Shown here piece after piece: positions 39,706 through 47,894 of a stretch of DNA of 64,000 nt (position 1 is its first letter; each line of letters begins with the position of its first letter). The notes beneath the pieces are model-generated. The model searched no databases, was not told the origin of the DNA, and saw nothing but the letters and a program-made list of their open reading frames with translations. The stretch spans positions 310,001 to 374,000 of the forward strand of contig CAVOGY010000005.1 in the NCBI GenBank assembly GCA_963695675.1, in the 5' to 3' direction. The position numbers were made by a program, and so were the translations under genes. The stretch comes from DASUPK01 sp963695675 (GTDB lineage Bacteria > Actinomycetota > Thermoleophilia > Solirubrobacterales > 70-9).

Positions 39706-40904
39706 GCGAGCTCGATCAGCTCTCGGAGCGCGTGGTACGCGCTCGCCTGGGCCTCCTGGATCCGCGGGATGTGCTGGGACGGCGAGACGATGACGTGGTC
39801 GGCGAGGCCCTCGTCTGCGATCCGGCCGCCGTCGTATCCGACCATGGCGATCGTCACCAGCTTTCGCTTCCTCGCCTCGCCCAGCGCCTCGATCAGGTTG
39901 ACGGAGTTGCCGCTGGTCGAGATCGCGATCGCGGCGTCGCCCTCGTGCCCGTAGGCGATCACCTGCCGCAGGAAGATCGCCTCGACGCCGATGTCGTTGG
40001 CGATCGCGGTCAAGATCGACGGGTCCTCCGTCAGGTCGAGCGCGGGGCGGGCGGGCCAACCTTGGGGCGCGGCGCGAAGGTCGGCGACGAAGTCCATGGA
40101 GTCTGTCGCCGACCCGCCGTTGCCGAAGATCAGGGCCTTGCCTCCCCCGTCGAAGATCGACCGCAGAGCCGCCGCGGCATCGACGAGCACCTCCCTCGAC
40201 CCCGTGATCGTGTGCTCCCTCAGCTCGCCGACCTCCTCGGCCTTCATCACGACGTTGGAGCGGACGTCCTCGATCACCTCCTCCAGGCCGGTCTCCCCCT
40301 CGGAGAGGAACGGGTAGAGGAAGCTCGACGCGCCGGTGTCGTGGACCGGTCCCGCTTCCCGTCCCTCCAGCAGGCCGCGATGCTCGAAGAAGACGTGGAC
40401 CAACTCCCAGAGCACGTGGTAGAGGGTCTCGGCGAGCTCCTGCCGAATGAACGGGTCCTCGCTGGGCGGCTCGAACTCCCACTCGGCGCCGGCGCTCGAG
40501 AAGGCGATCGTCTGGCAGCCCCGCTGCCTCGCGAGGGTGAGCGCCTCGAGCGTCTCCGCCGCATTCGGCTCGTCGGTTCCGAAAGCGATCGCGATGTCGT
40601 CCGGCTGAGCGATCAACTCGGCCTGAGTGGTGAGCGACCCGCCCTCACGGGAGAGGCCGATCGCGGGCAGCGCCCTCTTGCCCACGATCACCGGGTGGAC
40701 GAATTCGACGGCGACGTGCCTGACGTCCGAGCGGGCCGCCGGCGAGAGCCCGAGGGCGATCAGCCGCCCTCCACGGGCGAAGCGCTCCGCCATCCGGTGG
40801 CAGCAGCGCGCCACGTCCTCCGCCCTCGCGTCGAAGAAGGCACGATTGGCCTCGGTCCTCTCCGCGAGCAGGGAATCGAGCCGCCCTGCTGCCGCGACCG
40901 TCAA
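39702..40904 (-). CDS. Tandem SIS-domain protein (GmhA-like C-domain) in the hyp operon
   Basis: 400 aa; TTG start overlaps the hypB stop (TTGA). The N-terminal SIS domain (~1-190) is degenerate: AIAFGTDEPNAAETLEA replaces the usual STSG loop. The C-terminal domain (~205-400) is phosphoheptose-isomerase-like, with FGNGGSATDSMDF, AISTSGNSVNLIEAL and HIPRIQEAQ. SIS folds bind phosphosugars. Why one is translationally coupled between hypB and hypF is unknown; it could make or bind a phosphosugar or regulate maturation. No heptose genes are nearby. Confidence 0.8.
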   Translation of the reverse strand: MTVAAAGRLDSLLAERTEANRAFFDARAEDVARCCHRMAERFARGGRLIALGLSPAARSDVRHVAVEFVHPVIVGKRALPAIGLSREGGSLTTQAELIAQPDDIAIAFGTDEPNAAETLEALTLARQRGCQTIAFSSAGAEWEFEPPSEDPFIRQELAETLYHVLWELVHVFFEHRGLLEGREAGPVHDTGASSFLYPFLSEGETGLEEVIEDVRSNVVMKAEEVGELREHTITGSREVLVDAAAALRSIFDGGGKALIFGNGGSATDSMDFVADLRAAPQGWPARPALDLTEDPSILTAIANDIGVEAIFLRQVIAYGHEGDAAIAISTSGNSVNLIEALGEARKRKLVTIAMVGYDGGRIADEGLADHVIVSPSQHIPRIQEAQASAYHALRELIELA

Positions 40905-41578
40905 ACCGCGGCAGCCTCCCTCGCCGCCACCGCGGAGAGCCACCGCGCGAAGGCCTCGGTCCCCTCGCCGGTCCGGGCGCTGCACTCGATCACCTCGGCC
41001 TCCGGATTGACCGACTCGAGGTTGTGCCGGAGCTTCTCGATGTCGTACTCGAGATGCGGCAGCAGGTCGGTCTTGTTCACGACCACCAGCTCGCAGGCCC
41101 GGAACATCAGCGGGTACTTGAGCGGCTTGTCCTCGCCCTCGGCCACCGAGCAGATCATCGCCCGCGCGTCCTCCCCGACCCGGAATTCCGCCGGGCAGAC
41201 GAGGTTGCCGACGTTCTCGATCACGAGCAGGTCGATGTCGTCGAACTCGAAGCCGGACAGCGCGGAGCGCACCATGTTCGCGTCGAGGTGGCACTCGCCG
41301 CCGAACCCGGCGTCGGTGTTGAGCTGCACCACCGGCACGTGCAGATGAGCGATCCGGTCGGCGTCCATCGAGCCCTGAACGTCACCCTCGAGCACGCCGA
41401 CGCGGGCGGCCACCTCGGGAATCGCGCGCTCGAGCAGCGTCGTCTTTCCCGCTCCGGGCGCCGACATCAGGTTGACCACGCGTACGCCGGCGTGATCGAA
41501 GTCGTGCCGGTTGGCCTCCGCGATCGTCGTGTTGGCGTCCAGCGCGTCCTCGGCGACCTTCACCTTGGTGCGATGCAT
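40901..41578 (-). CDS. hypB: Hydrogenase nickel-insertion GTPase HypB
   Basis: 225 aa. G1 SAPGAGKTTLLE, ENVGNLVCPAEF, VVNKTDLLPH (G4) and ECSARTG. GGECHLDANM carries the conserved Cys-His nickel site at the dimer interface. It lacks the N-terminal His-rich nickel-storage stretch of some homologs, which the His-rich Fur-tail nearby might functionally replace. Start 41578 has GGAGG upstream and overlaps hypA by 19 bp. It delivers Ni to the hydrogenase large subunit with HypA. Confidence 0.95.
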   Translation of the reverse strand: MHRTKVKVAEDALDANTTIAEANRHDFDHAGVRVVNLMSAPGAGKTTLLERAIPEVAARVGVLEGDVQGSMDADRIAHLHVPVVQLNTDAGFGGECHLDANMVRSALSGFEFDDIDLLVIENVGNLVCPAEFRVGEDARAMICSVAEGEDKPLKYPLMFRACELVVVNKTDLLPHLEYDIEKLRHNLESVNPEAEVIECSARTGEGTEAFARWLSAVAAREAAAV

Positions 41579-41940
41579 CCCGCCTCCTCCTGGTCGTTTG
41601 CGGTCTCCTCGGTCACCTCGATCGCATCGACCTCGAACTCCGTGCCGGCGACGACCTCGACGTCGGTGCCGGGGCACGAGCGACAGCGAAAGTCCGGCTC
41701 CGAGAGCTCCCACTCCTCGCCGCAGGTCCGGCAGCGCAGCTGCGCCTGGATGATCTGCTGCTCGAGGGTGGCGCCCTGGCACACGGTGTCACGCGAGCAG
41801 ATCCCAAAATAGAAGTCGAGGGACTCCGGAACCACCTGGCGCAGCGTGCCGATCCGCATCTCCACCGAGGTCACGCGCCGCCCATCCGCGTGCCTCACCA
41901 CGGTGTCGACGATCCCGGTGGCCAGTGAGAGCTCGTGCAT
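41560..41940 (-). CDS. hypA: Hydrogenase nickel chaperone HypA
   Basis: 126 aa, slightly longer than typical (113-118). MHEL start with Ni-ligand His2. The zinc site CRTC ... CRSC lies at ~75-95, and the core LRQVVPESLDFYFGI is recognisable. The C-terminal extension EETANDQEEAGCIAPR is family-atypical. Works with HypB in nickel insertion. Confidence 0.95.
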   Translation of the reverse strand: MHELSLATGIVDTVVRHADGRRVTSVEMRIGTLRQVVPESLDFYFGICSRDTVCQGATLEQQIIQAQLRCRTCGEEWELSEPDFRCRSCPGTDVEVVAGTEFEVDAIEVTEETANDQEEAGCIAPR

Positions 41941-41942
41941 TG

Positions 41943-42515
41943 TCAGCTCGGCTCGTAGGCGGCGTCGGACTGAAGCTTGTTGAGCTGCTCGAGCACGACG
42001 GCCGCGGCGCGATCGACCGCCGCCTTCACGGGCTCGGAGAGCTCGAGGGCGACGCTCTCGACGTCTGCGGGCTCGCAGCCCACGACCACCACCTTCCCGG
42101 GCCAGCCGTGGACGGTCTTGACGAAGCGGAGGACCGTCTGCGGATCCATGCCGTGGGGACTGATCGCCTCTCCGTCCTCGATCGGCTTGATCTCCGCCGG
42201 GTCCGGCTCGATCACGTAGACGTCGCCGGGCTCGCCCCCCTGCTGGCTAACGTCCACCAGGACCATCGCGTGGTAGCCGCGCATGACCTCATAGGCGAGG
42301 TCAAGGCCCCCGGAGCCGAAGTCCTGGACGTGGACCCCGGGAGGCACTCCCATCTCGATCAGCCGGTTGACGACGTGACCACCGAACCCGTCGTCACCGA
42401 GCCAGGCGTTGCCGACGCCGGCGACCAGGATCTGCTTCTCCATCTCCGGCAGCTCGGGCTCGGCGAGGTTCGCAACGTCGGGCATCTGCGGAAGGTGTTT
42501 GCTCTGTGCGTTCAT
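41943..42515 (-). CDS. Hydrogenase maturation protease
   Basis: 190 aa. The HyaD/HupD/HybD fold starts at ~29: ILVAGVGNAWLGDDGFGGHVV, with metal-recognising Asp in GDDGFG, VLVDVSQ and SPHGMD. It cleaves the C-terminal extension of the large subunit after nickel insertion. The first ~25 residues (AQSKHLPQMPDVANLAEPEL) precede the usual fold. ATGA overlap with the upstream gene, 2-bp gap to hypA. Confidence 0.9.
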   Translation of the reverse strand: MNAQSKHLPQMPDVANLAEPELPEMEKQILVAGVGNAWLGDDGFGGHVVNRLIEMGVPPGVHVQDFGSGGLDLAYEVMRGYHAMVLVDVSQQGGEPGDVYVIEPDPAEIKPIEDGEAISPHGMDPQTVLRFVKTVHGWPGKVVVVGCEPADVESVALELSEPVKAAVDRAAAVVLEQLNKLQSDAAYEPS

Positions 42516-43708
42516 CTGGACACCGGCTCCACCTCGTCAGCGAAGAAGAAGAGGAAGCGGCCCGTCTCCCGCAGCAGCTCCTGGCCCGGATCGTCGTCCA
42601 CGGTGACGCCGAGGTAGATGCGCTCGTCGTAGCCCCGGTAGATACGCTCGATCGTCGCGGTACGTCCGTGGAGGATCTTGTCGTAGACGTCTCCCTCCGT
42701 CCCCGGGCGCAGGACGATCTTGTCCCCGAGCCTGACCGTCGTCCCCGCGGCCGCGATCTCCTTCTCACCCCGGATCTCGTCCATTCCGGGCGGCGGGGAT
42801 GGCGGGCGGCCGTTGGAACCTTCCGCGTCCTCTTGCTCGGGTTCGGTGTAGGTGAGCCGGCCGTGTAGGCCCATGATGTCCTCGCCGGTCGTCGACTCGG
42901 CCCGCTCGATCATCTCTCGGACGGCCGGATCCTGGCCGGCGATCTGCTCGCGCTCGTCGTCCGAGAGGGCGTGGACGTGCAGCAACAGCGCCTCCTCGAT
43001 CTCCGTGTTGTCGAAGAGGCTGCCGAGGCTCTCCGGCGCGAGCTCGGGATGGTCCGGCAGCACGATCGCCGCCCCGAGCACCGCCCTGTCCTCGTCGCCC
43101 AGCAGGACCGGGAAGGTGTTGACCGGCTGGCTGGCGAGCGACGCCTCCCCCTCCGGCCCCTCCCGCTCGAGCGGGGAGACGAACCGTCCGCCCTCGACCT
43201 CGAGCAGCGGGTGGGTGGAGATCAGGCTGTGGCGAAGAGCTTCGCCGCGAGAGACCTCGGCCGGGTCCCAGGACGTCGCGGTTTCGTTGTGCACGCAGAG
43301 GCGGACCCTGGCGAGGGTCGGCGAGAGCAGCTCCGCCCGCAGCGCGACGCGCCCGCGGAGCTCGCCGCCATCGTCGAGCGGGAAGACGAAGGTCTCGCGA
43401 ACCGGCTCCCTCGCCAACTCCGCGAGGATCACCGGGCCGAGCTCGAACGAGCGCTCGGCCGCCTCGTGCCGCTCCCCCGTGGCCTGCAGGAACAGAACGG
43501 TGCCGCTGAGCCGCGCGTCCGGTCCGCCCTGGAGCACCGCCTCGAGTCGGAGCATCGAGAACGCCGCCGGCTGCGCCTCGGCGTAGTCGGCCGGGTAGAC
43601 GATCCCGAAGGGCGTCGGCGTCGCGTTCTTCACTCCCGGGGTGTACGGATAGAGGGCGTACCCCTCATAGAGCAGCGAGCGGACCAGCTCCTCGACGGCG
43701 CTATTCAC
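42512..43708 (-). CDS. Hydrogenase-operon conserved protein, unknown
   Basis: 398 aa from GTG 43708, overlapping the DUF6084 stop by 8 bp. Opening LLYEGYALYPYTPGVKNATP, then beta-rich segments, and a C-terminal SH3-like barrel (GDKIVLRPGTEGDVYDKIL, RTATIERIYRGYDERIYLGVTVDDDPGQE). Similar proteins seem to accompany group 1h hydrogenases in other actinobacteria, but no function is known to me. It lacks Cys clusters, so it is not an obvious electron carrier. Confidence 0.7.
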   Translation of the reverse strand: MNSAVEELVRSLLYEGYALYPYTPGVKNATPTPFGIVYPADYAEAQPAAFSMLRLEAVLQGGPDARLSGTVLFLQATGERHEAAERSFELGPVILAELAREPVRETFVFPLDDGGELRGRVALRAELLSPTLARVRLCVHNETATSWDPAEVSRGEALRHSLISTHPLLEVEGGRFVSPLEREGPEGEASLASQPVNTFPVLLGDEDRAVLGAAIVLPDHPELAPESLGSLFDNTEIEEALLLHVHALSDDEREQIAGQDPAVREMIERAESTTGEDIMGLHGRLTYTEPEQEDAEGSNGRPPSPPPGMDEIRGEKEIAAAGTTVRLGDKIVLRPGTEGDVYDKILHGRTATIERIYRGYDERIYLGVTVDDDPGQELLRETGRFLFFFADEVEPVSR

Positions 43709-44456
43709 CGAGGCTCTCCCTGGCGAGCAGCTCGGTAACGGCGGCGTCGAACGTCGGCGCTCCCAGCCTCGCCTTGAGCCGCTGGAGCGCATCGAGGGTG
43801 TCGCGGTGCACCGGCACCCAGCCGCGGTATGGATAGTAGGAGTCGATCATCTCGGTCCAGACCGAGGCCGGCATCTCGAAGTCCGCCGTCGTGTCCCACG
43901 GGACCTGGAGGACCTGGAGCCGTCCATCGTCGCCCGAGTAGTAGACGCTGCCGTTGAAGTGGAACGCCAGCGGGATCTCGCCGTCGGCCACCGAGTGGAA
44001 GTACTTGGCCCCCGCGAGCTCGACGTCGTAGTTGCAGAGCACCTCGATCCGGGCCGTGGTGGAACCGGTGAAGGAGGGCAGCAGCACGCTCTCGCTCGTC
44101 CAGTGCATCCGCTGCGCGGTGGTCGCCCAGCGATGCGGATCGCCGAACAGCTCGGTCAGCTTCGCCTTCTCCTCGGCGTCGTAGGTGCGCTTGGCGGGCT
44201 CGATCTGGATCTGGACGCTGAGCCCGGCCATGAAGATCTCGCGGCCCGAGGGGTCGTCCACGCTTAGGGTGAAGGCGAGTGTGGGAGCCGCGGCGTGCGG
44301 GATGGCCTCGACGCCCGTGATCCCGAGCTGCAGCCCCGGCTCGTCCGGACGCCGCGAGGTCTCCGGCTCACCCCGCTCGGCGGTGTCGGCCTCCACCTCC
44401 GGTGGCCGCGGATGCGGTGCTCCTCTGATCCGGATCTCCTCGACCGGCTCGTTCAT
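43701..44456 (-). CDS. DUF6084 family protein
   Basis: 251 aa. Acidic Pro-rich N-terminus (~1-45), then a beta-sandwich-like domain: VQIQIEPAKRTYDAEEKAKL, LFGDPHRWATTAQRMHW, LCNYDVELAGAKYFHS, LAFHFNGSVYYSG, then a helical C-terminus. I associate this family with actinobacterial hydrogenase operons (DUF6084), from memory. Starts 4 bp inside the DUF5947 stop. Function unknown. Confidence 0.65.
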   Translation of the reverse strand: MNEPVEEIRIRGAPHPRPPEVEADTAERGEPETSRRPDEPGLQLGITGVEAIPHAAAPTLAFTLSVDDPSGREIFMAGLSVQIQIEPAKRTYDAEEKAKLTELFGDPHRWATTAQRMHWTSESVLLPSFTGSTTARIEVLCNYDVELAGAKYFHSVADGEIPLAFHFNGSVYYSGDDGRLQVLQVPWDTTADFEMPASVWTEMIDSYYPYRGWVPVHRDTLDALQRLKARLGAPTFDAAVTELLARESLGE

Positions 44457-45136
44457 GTCCTCTGCCCCGATCGCTGCCTGAGGCGCCCGAAGAAGGTCGG
44501 GACGGCGCGCTCGATCGCATCACCGCCGGAGATCCCCTCCCAGCTCACCTTGATCGCCCCGACCAAGGCGTAGCACTCGTCGATGGGCGCGATCACGTAG
44601 GAGCTCGGCTCGGAGATCCGGTTGACGACCAGAGCCTCGGCGTCGGGCTCGAGCGATTCCAGCTCGGGATTGAGGGCGAGCAGGTCCTCCCAGGCTCCGA
44701 GCTTCAGCTCCGACTCCGTCGCCCCAGCCGGGCTCGGGTACATCGCGACCATCCCCCCGACGGAGCTGCTGCGCATGAAGAAGGCGAGCCCGATCGGAAC
44801 CTCGAGCCTCGCCCAGACCTCCTCCGGCATGTCGAAGTCGTCCAGCCACACGATCCGGCTGCCGGTCGGGCGCAGCTCCGGATCACCCGATCGCTGGACC
44901 CAGCAGGTGGCGCAGACGCAGAGGATCCGCCGATCGCCGAGATGGAGCAGGTGCTCGTGCTCGGAGGGGATCCCCACACCGCAGAGATCGCACTGCTCAT
45001 CGGCGCCGGCGGCTCCGTCCCCATCGGCGTCCGGGCCGGCGGAGGGGCCACGCCGCATCCCGCGCAGGCCCGTCACCATGTTGGCTCGCCGCCGGGCGGC
45101 CACCGCATCGTCGATGGCCCGCCCGTTTCCGCTCAT
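44453..45136 (-). CDS. DUF5947 family protein
   Basis: 227 aa. An N-terminal metal-site motif CDLCGVGIPSEHEHLLH followed by CVCATCW suggests Zn or Fe-S binding (~45-80), then a hydrophobic alpha/beta domain (VPIGLAFFMRSS, AMYPSPAGATESEL, YVIAPIDECYALVGAI). Known from actinobacterial hydrogenase clusters as DUF5947 (from memory). It may take part in Fe-S insertion or electron transfer. ATGA overlaps on both sides. Confidence 0.65.
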   Translation of the reverse strand: MSGNGRAIDDAVAARRRANMVTGLRGMRRGPSAGPDADGDGAAGADEQCDLCGVGIPSEHEHLLHLGDRRILCVCATCWVQRSGDPELRPTGSRIVWLDDFDMPEEVWARLEVPIGLAFFMRSSSVGGMVAMYPSPAGATESELKLGAWEDLLALNPELESLEPDAEALVVNRISEPSSYVIAPIDECYALVGAIKVSWEGISGGDAIERAVPTFFGRLRQRSGQRT

Positions 45137-46050
45137 CGTCCCAGCGCCACCCGCACCCCCTCGGACTCCGAGGCGAGCAGCGGTACGGGCCCGAGGTGGA
45201 GCTTCTCGTCGTCCAGAGAGCGGCCTGCCCTCGGCAGGAAGTAGCGGCGATCGCAGGTCGGGCAGGTCAGCATGCCTTCATCGAGCTCCGCATCCGCGAT
45301 CGACCGATCGCAGCTCGGGCATGAGTCGAGGTAGGCGAGCAGCGAGCCCTCGACCTTGGCCACCACGATCGGCGTGCCATCGACCTCGATCCTGGTGAGC
45401 TGGTTCTCGCCCAGCGCGTCGACCTGGCCGTTGAGCTCGTGCCACCCGGAGGATCCCGCGGGAGCGGGCATGTCCGCCGAGCCGTTCGACCCGCCGGCCT
45501 GCACCACAGGCAGCGGCGTGCCGGTCACCTCGACCGGATCGAGCAGGTCCTGCTCGATCCCCTCGACCTCGATGCCGAGCAGGTCGGGAGCCGCCTCCTC
45601 CAGCGCCGTCTTGATCGCCAGCTCCAGGGTGGACGAAGAGGCCGGGCACCCGTCGCAGCTTCCCTCGAGGCGCAGCCGGACGACGCCGTCCTCGAGCGAA
45701 ACGAGCTCCACGTTGCCGCCGTGGGACTCCATGTAGGGACGGACGTTGTCGAGTGCTTCGGTGACCCGCTCCTCGATCGGGACCGGATAGAGGTCGTGAA
45801 TCAAAAGCAGGCTCGCGACCACCCCGTCGTCGACGAGCTGCTGCTTGACCTCGCCCGCGCTCTCGTCCTCGTTGAGGATCTCGAGAATCCTGGTCAGGCC
45901 CAGTCCGTACATGTCGATCACCGCGGACATCAGGTCCTCCGCGGCTCGGCGGGCCGCTGGATCCGGAAGATGCTCGACCCGCGCGGTCAGCTCCTCCACC
46001 CTCTGGATGAGGGCCTCGGGGCTGACCGCTTCGGGTCTCTCGGCGGGCAT
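45133..46050 (-). CDS. NifU-domain/Rieske-like fusion, candidate hydrogenase redox partner
   Basis: 305 aa. Residues ~80-155 are a NifU C-terminal-type scaffold (GNVELVSLEDGVVRLRLEGS, CDGCPAS). Residues ~205-300 align with a Rieske ferredoxin fold (TPIVVAKVEGSLLAYLDSCP, CDRRYFL). But the Rieske CxH...CxxH pairs are replaced by CPSC and CPTC. Fused Fe-S proteins in mycobacterial Huc/Hhy operons are proposed electron acceptors; this is the positional equivalent. The four-Cys site could hold rubredoxin-type Fe, an all-Cys 2Fe-2S cluster or Zn. Confidence 0.8.
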   Translation of the reverse strand: MPAERPEAVSPEALIQRVEELTARVEHLPDPAARRAAEDLMSAVIDMYGLGLTRILEILNEDESAGEVKQQLVDDGVVASLLLIHDLYPVPIEERVTEALDNVRPYMESHGGNVELVSLEDGVVRLRLEGSCDGCPASSSTLELAIKTALEEAAPDLLGIEVEGIEQDLLDPVEVTGTPLPVVQAGGSNGSADMPAPAGSSGWHELNGQVDALGENQLTRIEVDGTPIVVAKVEGSLLAYLDSCPSCDRSIADAELDEGMLTCPTCDRRYFLPRAGRSLDDEKLHLGPVPLLASESEGVRVALGR

Positions 46051-46071
46051 TCCTCGGCCTCCGTCGCGGGG

Positions 46072-47856
46072 TTACGACAGGCCGGTCGGCGTATGGGTGA
46101 CCTTGCGGACCTGACCGCCCCGCTGGTCGTACATGTGGACGCCGCACGGCAGGCACGGGTCGAAGCTCCGCACCGCCCGCATGATGTCCACGCCCTTGAA
46201 CTTCTCCGGGCCGTTCTCCTCGAAGATCGGCGTGTTCTGCACCGCATCCTCGTAGGGGCCGGGAGTCCCATGGGTGTCGCGAGGGTTGCTGTTCCACGGA
46301 GTTGGCGGATACGGCTGGTAGTTCGCCACCTTGCCCTCCTGGATCACCATGTGGTGCGAAAGCACCCCGCGGGCCGCCTCGGCGAACCCGACCGAGACCG
46401 CCTCCTGCGGGACCTTGAAGTCGTTCCACGACTTCGTCCGACCAGCGCGGACCTCGGCCAGCGCCCGCTCCAGGTTGTGGAGCGCGATCAGCGCGGAGAA
46501 GGCCTCGTGATACGTCCGCGCCCGATCACGCTCGATCGCGTTGGACTTCTCCGGGATCTTCCACTCGAGCTCCATCTCGGGCTTCGAGGCGGTTCTCGGC
46601 AGGACCATTTTGATGCTCTCGCCGGTGGCCTTCGCGTAGCCGAAGTCCACCAGGCCGGCCTTCGCCGTCACCCACGAGCGCGCGAACGGCCCGCCGCCGG
46701 TGTCGCAGGCGACGTAGGTGTCGTTGCGCTCGTCGTAGATCCGCGGCGAGGCGACCCAGCTGTACTTGTCCTGCCAGTCGCGCTTCTGCGGCCTCGGCAG
46801 GGTCACCTTGTTCCACGGATGGCGCTTGTCGACCGGATTCCCGAGCGGGTCCTGCGTGACGAACGTCTCCTCGTTCGTCCAGTCGTCGAAGTAGGAGCTG
46901 CCGAGCAGGATCCTGATCATCAGGTTGATCTCGACCAGGTCGGTCGTGATCAGCTCGCCCTTCAGCACGACTCCGGGGGTGATGTAGCGCTTGCGCCCCC
47001 ACTCGGTCATGTTCCGGTAGTCGTAGTCGACGTAGTCGGGGTCGTCGAAATAGCCCCAGCAGACGAGGTCCGTGTCGCGATACCCGACCATGTCGTACCC
47101 CGGCAACTCCTGCAGGAAGAAGTCGTAGAGGTCGTCGTGCATCGGCACGGCCCGCTTGACGTAGTCGATGTACCGCATCAGCCGCACGTAGTAGTCCGTG
47201 CAGGTCTGGTGGGTGATGTCGACCGAGACCCCGCCGGGCATGATCGTCGACGGGTGGGTGTGGCGGCCGCCGAACAGGCAGTACATCTCGCGCGTGTAGC
47301 GCGCCACCTGCAGCGTCTCCAGGTAGAAGTCGCCGGTGAACGGGTTGAGCGCCCGCATGATGTCGGCGATCGTCTTGTAGCCGTGAACGTCCTGACCGGG
47401 CGCCGCGGTCTGCTCGGCCTTCTTGAGCAGGGTCGGATTGGTCTCCTTGACCATCTGCTCGCAGAAGTCCACATTCGCCATGCAGTCGTTGAAGATTGCG
47501 TGGTCGAACATGTAGTCCGCGGTCTCGGCCAGGTTGTAGCCCAGGTCACCCAGCGCCGGCGGCTTCACGCCGTAGGCCATGTTCTGGTTCAGGCAGGACG
47601 TCGTGCAGTGGTTGTCGCCGCAGATGCCGCAGATGCGGCTGGTGATGAAGTGCGTGTCCCGCGGGTCGATCCCCTTCATGAAGATGTCGAACCCTCGGAA
47701 GATCATCGAGGTCGACCACGCCTTCTCGACCTTCTTGGCGTCGAAGTCGATCTCCGTGTGAATGCCCAATGACCCCACGATCCGCGTGATCGGGTCCCAG
47801 GACATCTCCTTGACGGCGACCTTCTTCGATGTCGTCGGAGTCTCTGTCGTTGCCAT
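46072..47856 (-). CDS. [NiFe] hydrogenase large subunit, group 1h type
   Basis: 594 aa. L1 motif RICGICGDNHC and L2 motif DPCLPCGVHMY hold the NiFe site (four Cys), with 20 residues after the L2 His forming the extension for the protease. WDPITRIVGSLGIHTEIDFD is the standard opening. GICGDNH and the lack of membrane partner genes fit group 1h (Hhy/Huc) enzymes, which oxidise atmospheric H2 with O2 tolerance. The start at 47856 (MATTETPTTSKK) is preferred over an upstream in-frame extension that overlaps the small subunit. No selenocysteine. Confidence 0.95.
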   Translation of the reverse strand: MATTETPTTSKKVAVKEMSWDPITRIVGSLGIHTEIDFDAKKVEKAWSTSMIFRGFDIFMKGIDPRDTHFITSRICGICGDNHCTTSCLNQNMAYGVKPPALGDLGYNLAETADYMFDHAIFNDCMANVDFCEQMVKETNPTLLKKAEQTAAPGQDVHGYKTIADIMRALNPFTGDFYLETLQVARYTREMYCLFGGRHTHPSTIMPGGVSVDITHQTCTDYYVRLMRYIDYVKRAVPMHDDLYDFFLQELPGYDMVGYRDTDLVCWGYFDDPDYVDYDYRNMTEWGRKRYITPGVVLKGELITTDLVEINLMIRILLGSSYFDDWTNEETFVTQDPLGNPVDKRHPWNKVTLPRPQKRDWQDKYSWVASPRIYDERNDTYVACDTGGGPFARSWVTAKAGLVDFGYAKATGESIKMVLPRTASKPEMELEWKIPEKSNAIERDRARTYHEAFSALIALHNLERALAEVRAGRTKSWNDFKVPQEAVSVGFAEAARGVLSHHMVIQEGKVANYQPYPPTPWNSNPRDTHGTPGPYEDAVQNTPIFEENGPEKFKGVDIMRAVRSFDPCLPCGVHMYDQRGGQVRKVTHTPTGLS

Positions 47857-47894
47857 GTTCTCTTCGCTCTCCTCTCGTCGAAGTTGGTCGTCGC

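Noticed and set aside
39706..40482. N-terminal extension of the hypF ORF
   Set aside because: This part overlaps the SIS gene in another frame and is Arg/Gly-rich. HypF's acylphosphatase domain starts just after GTG 39705.
45439..47772. 777-codon plus-strand ORF across the hydrogenase genes
   Set aside because: Antisense to the large subunit and NifU-like gene, whose catalytic motifs are unmistakable. Long antisense frames are expected at this G+C.
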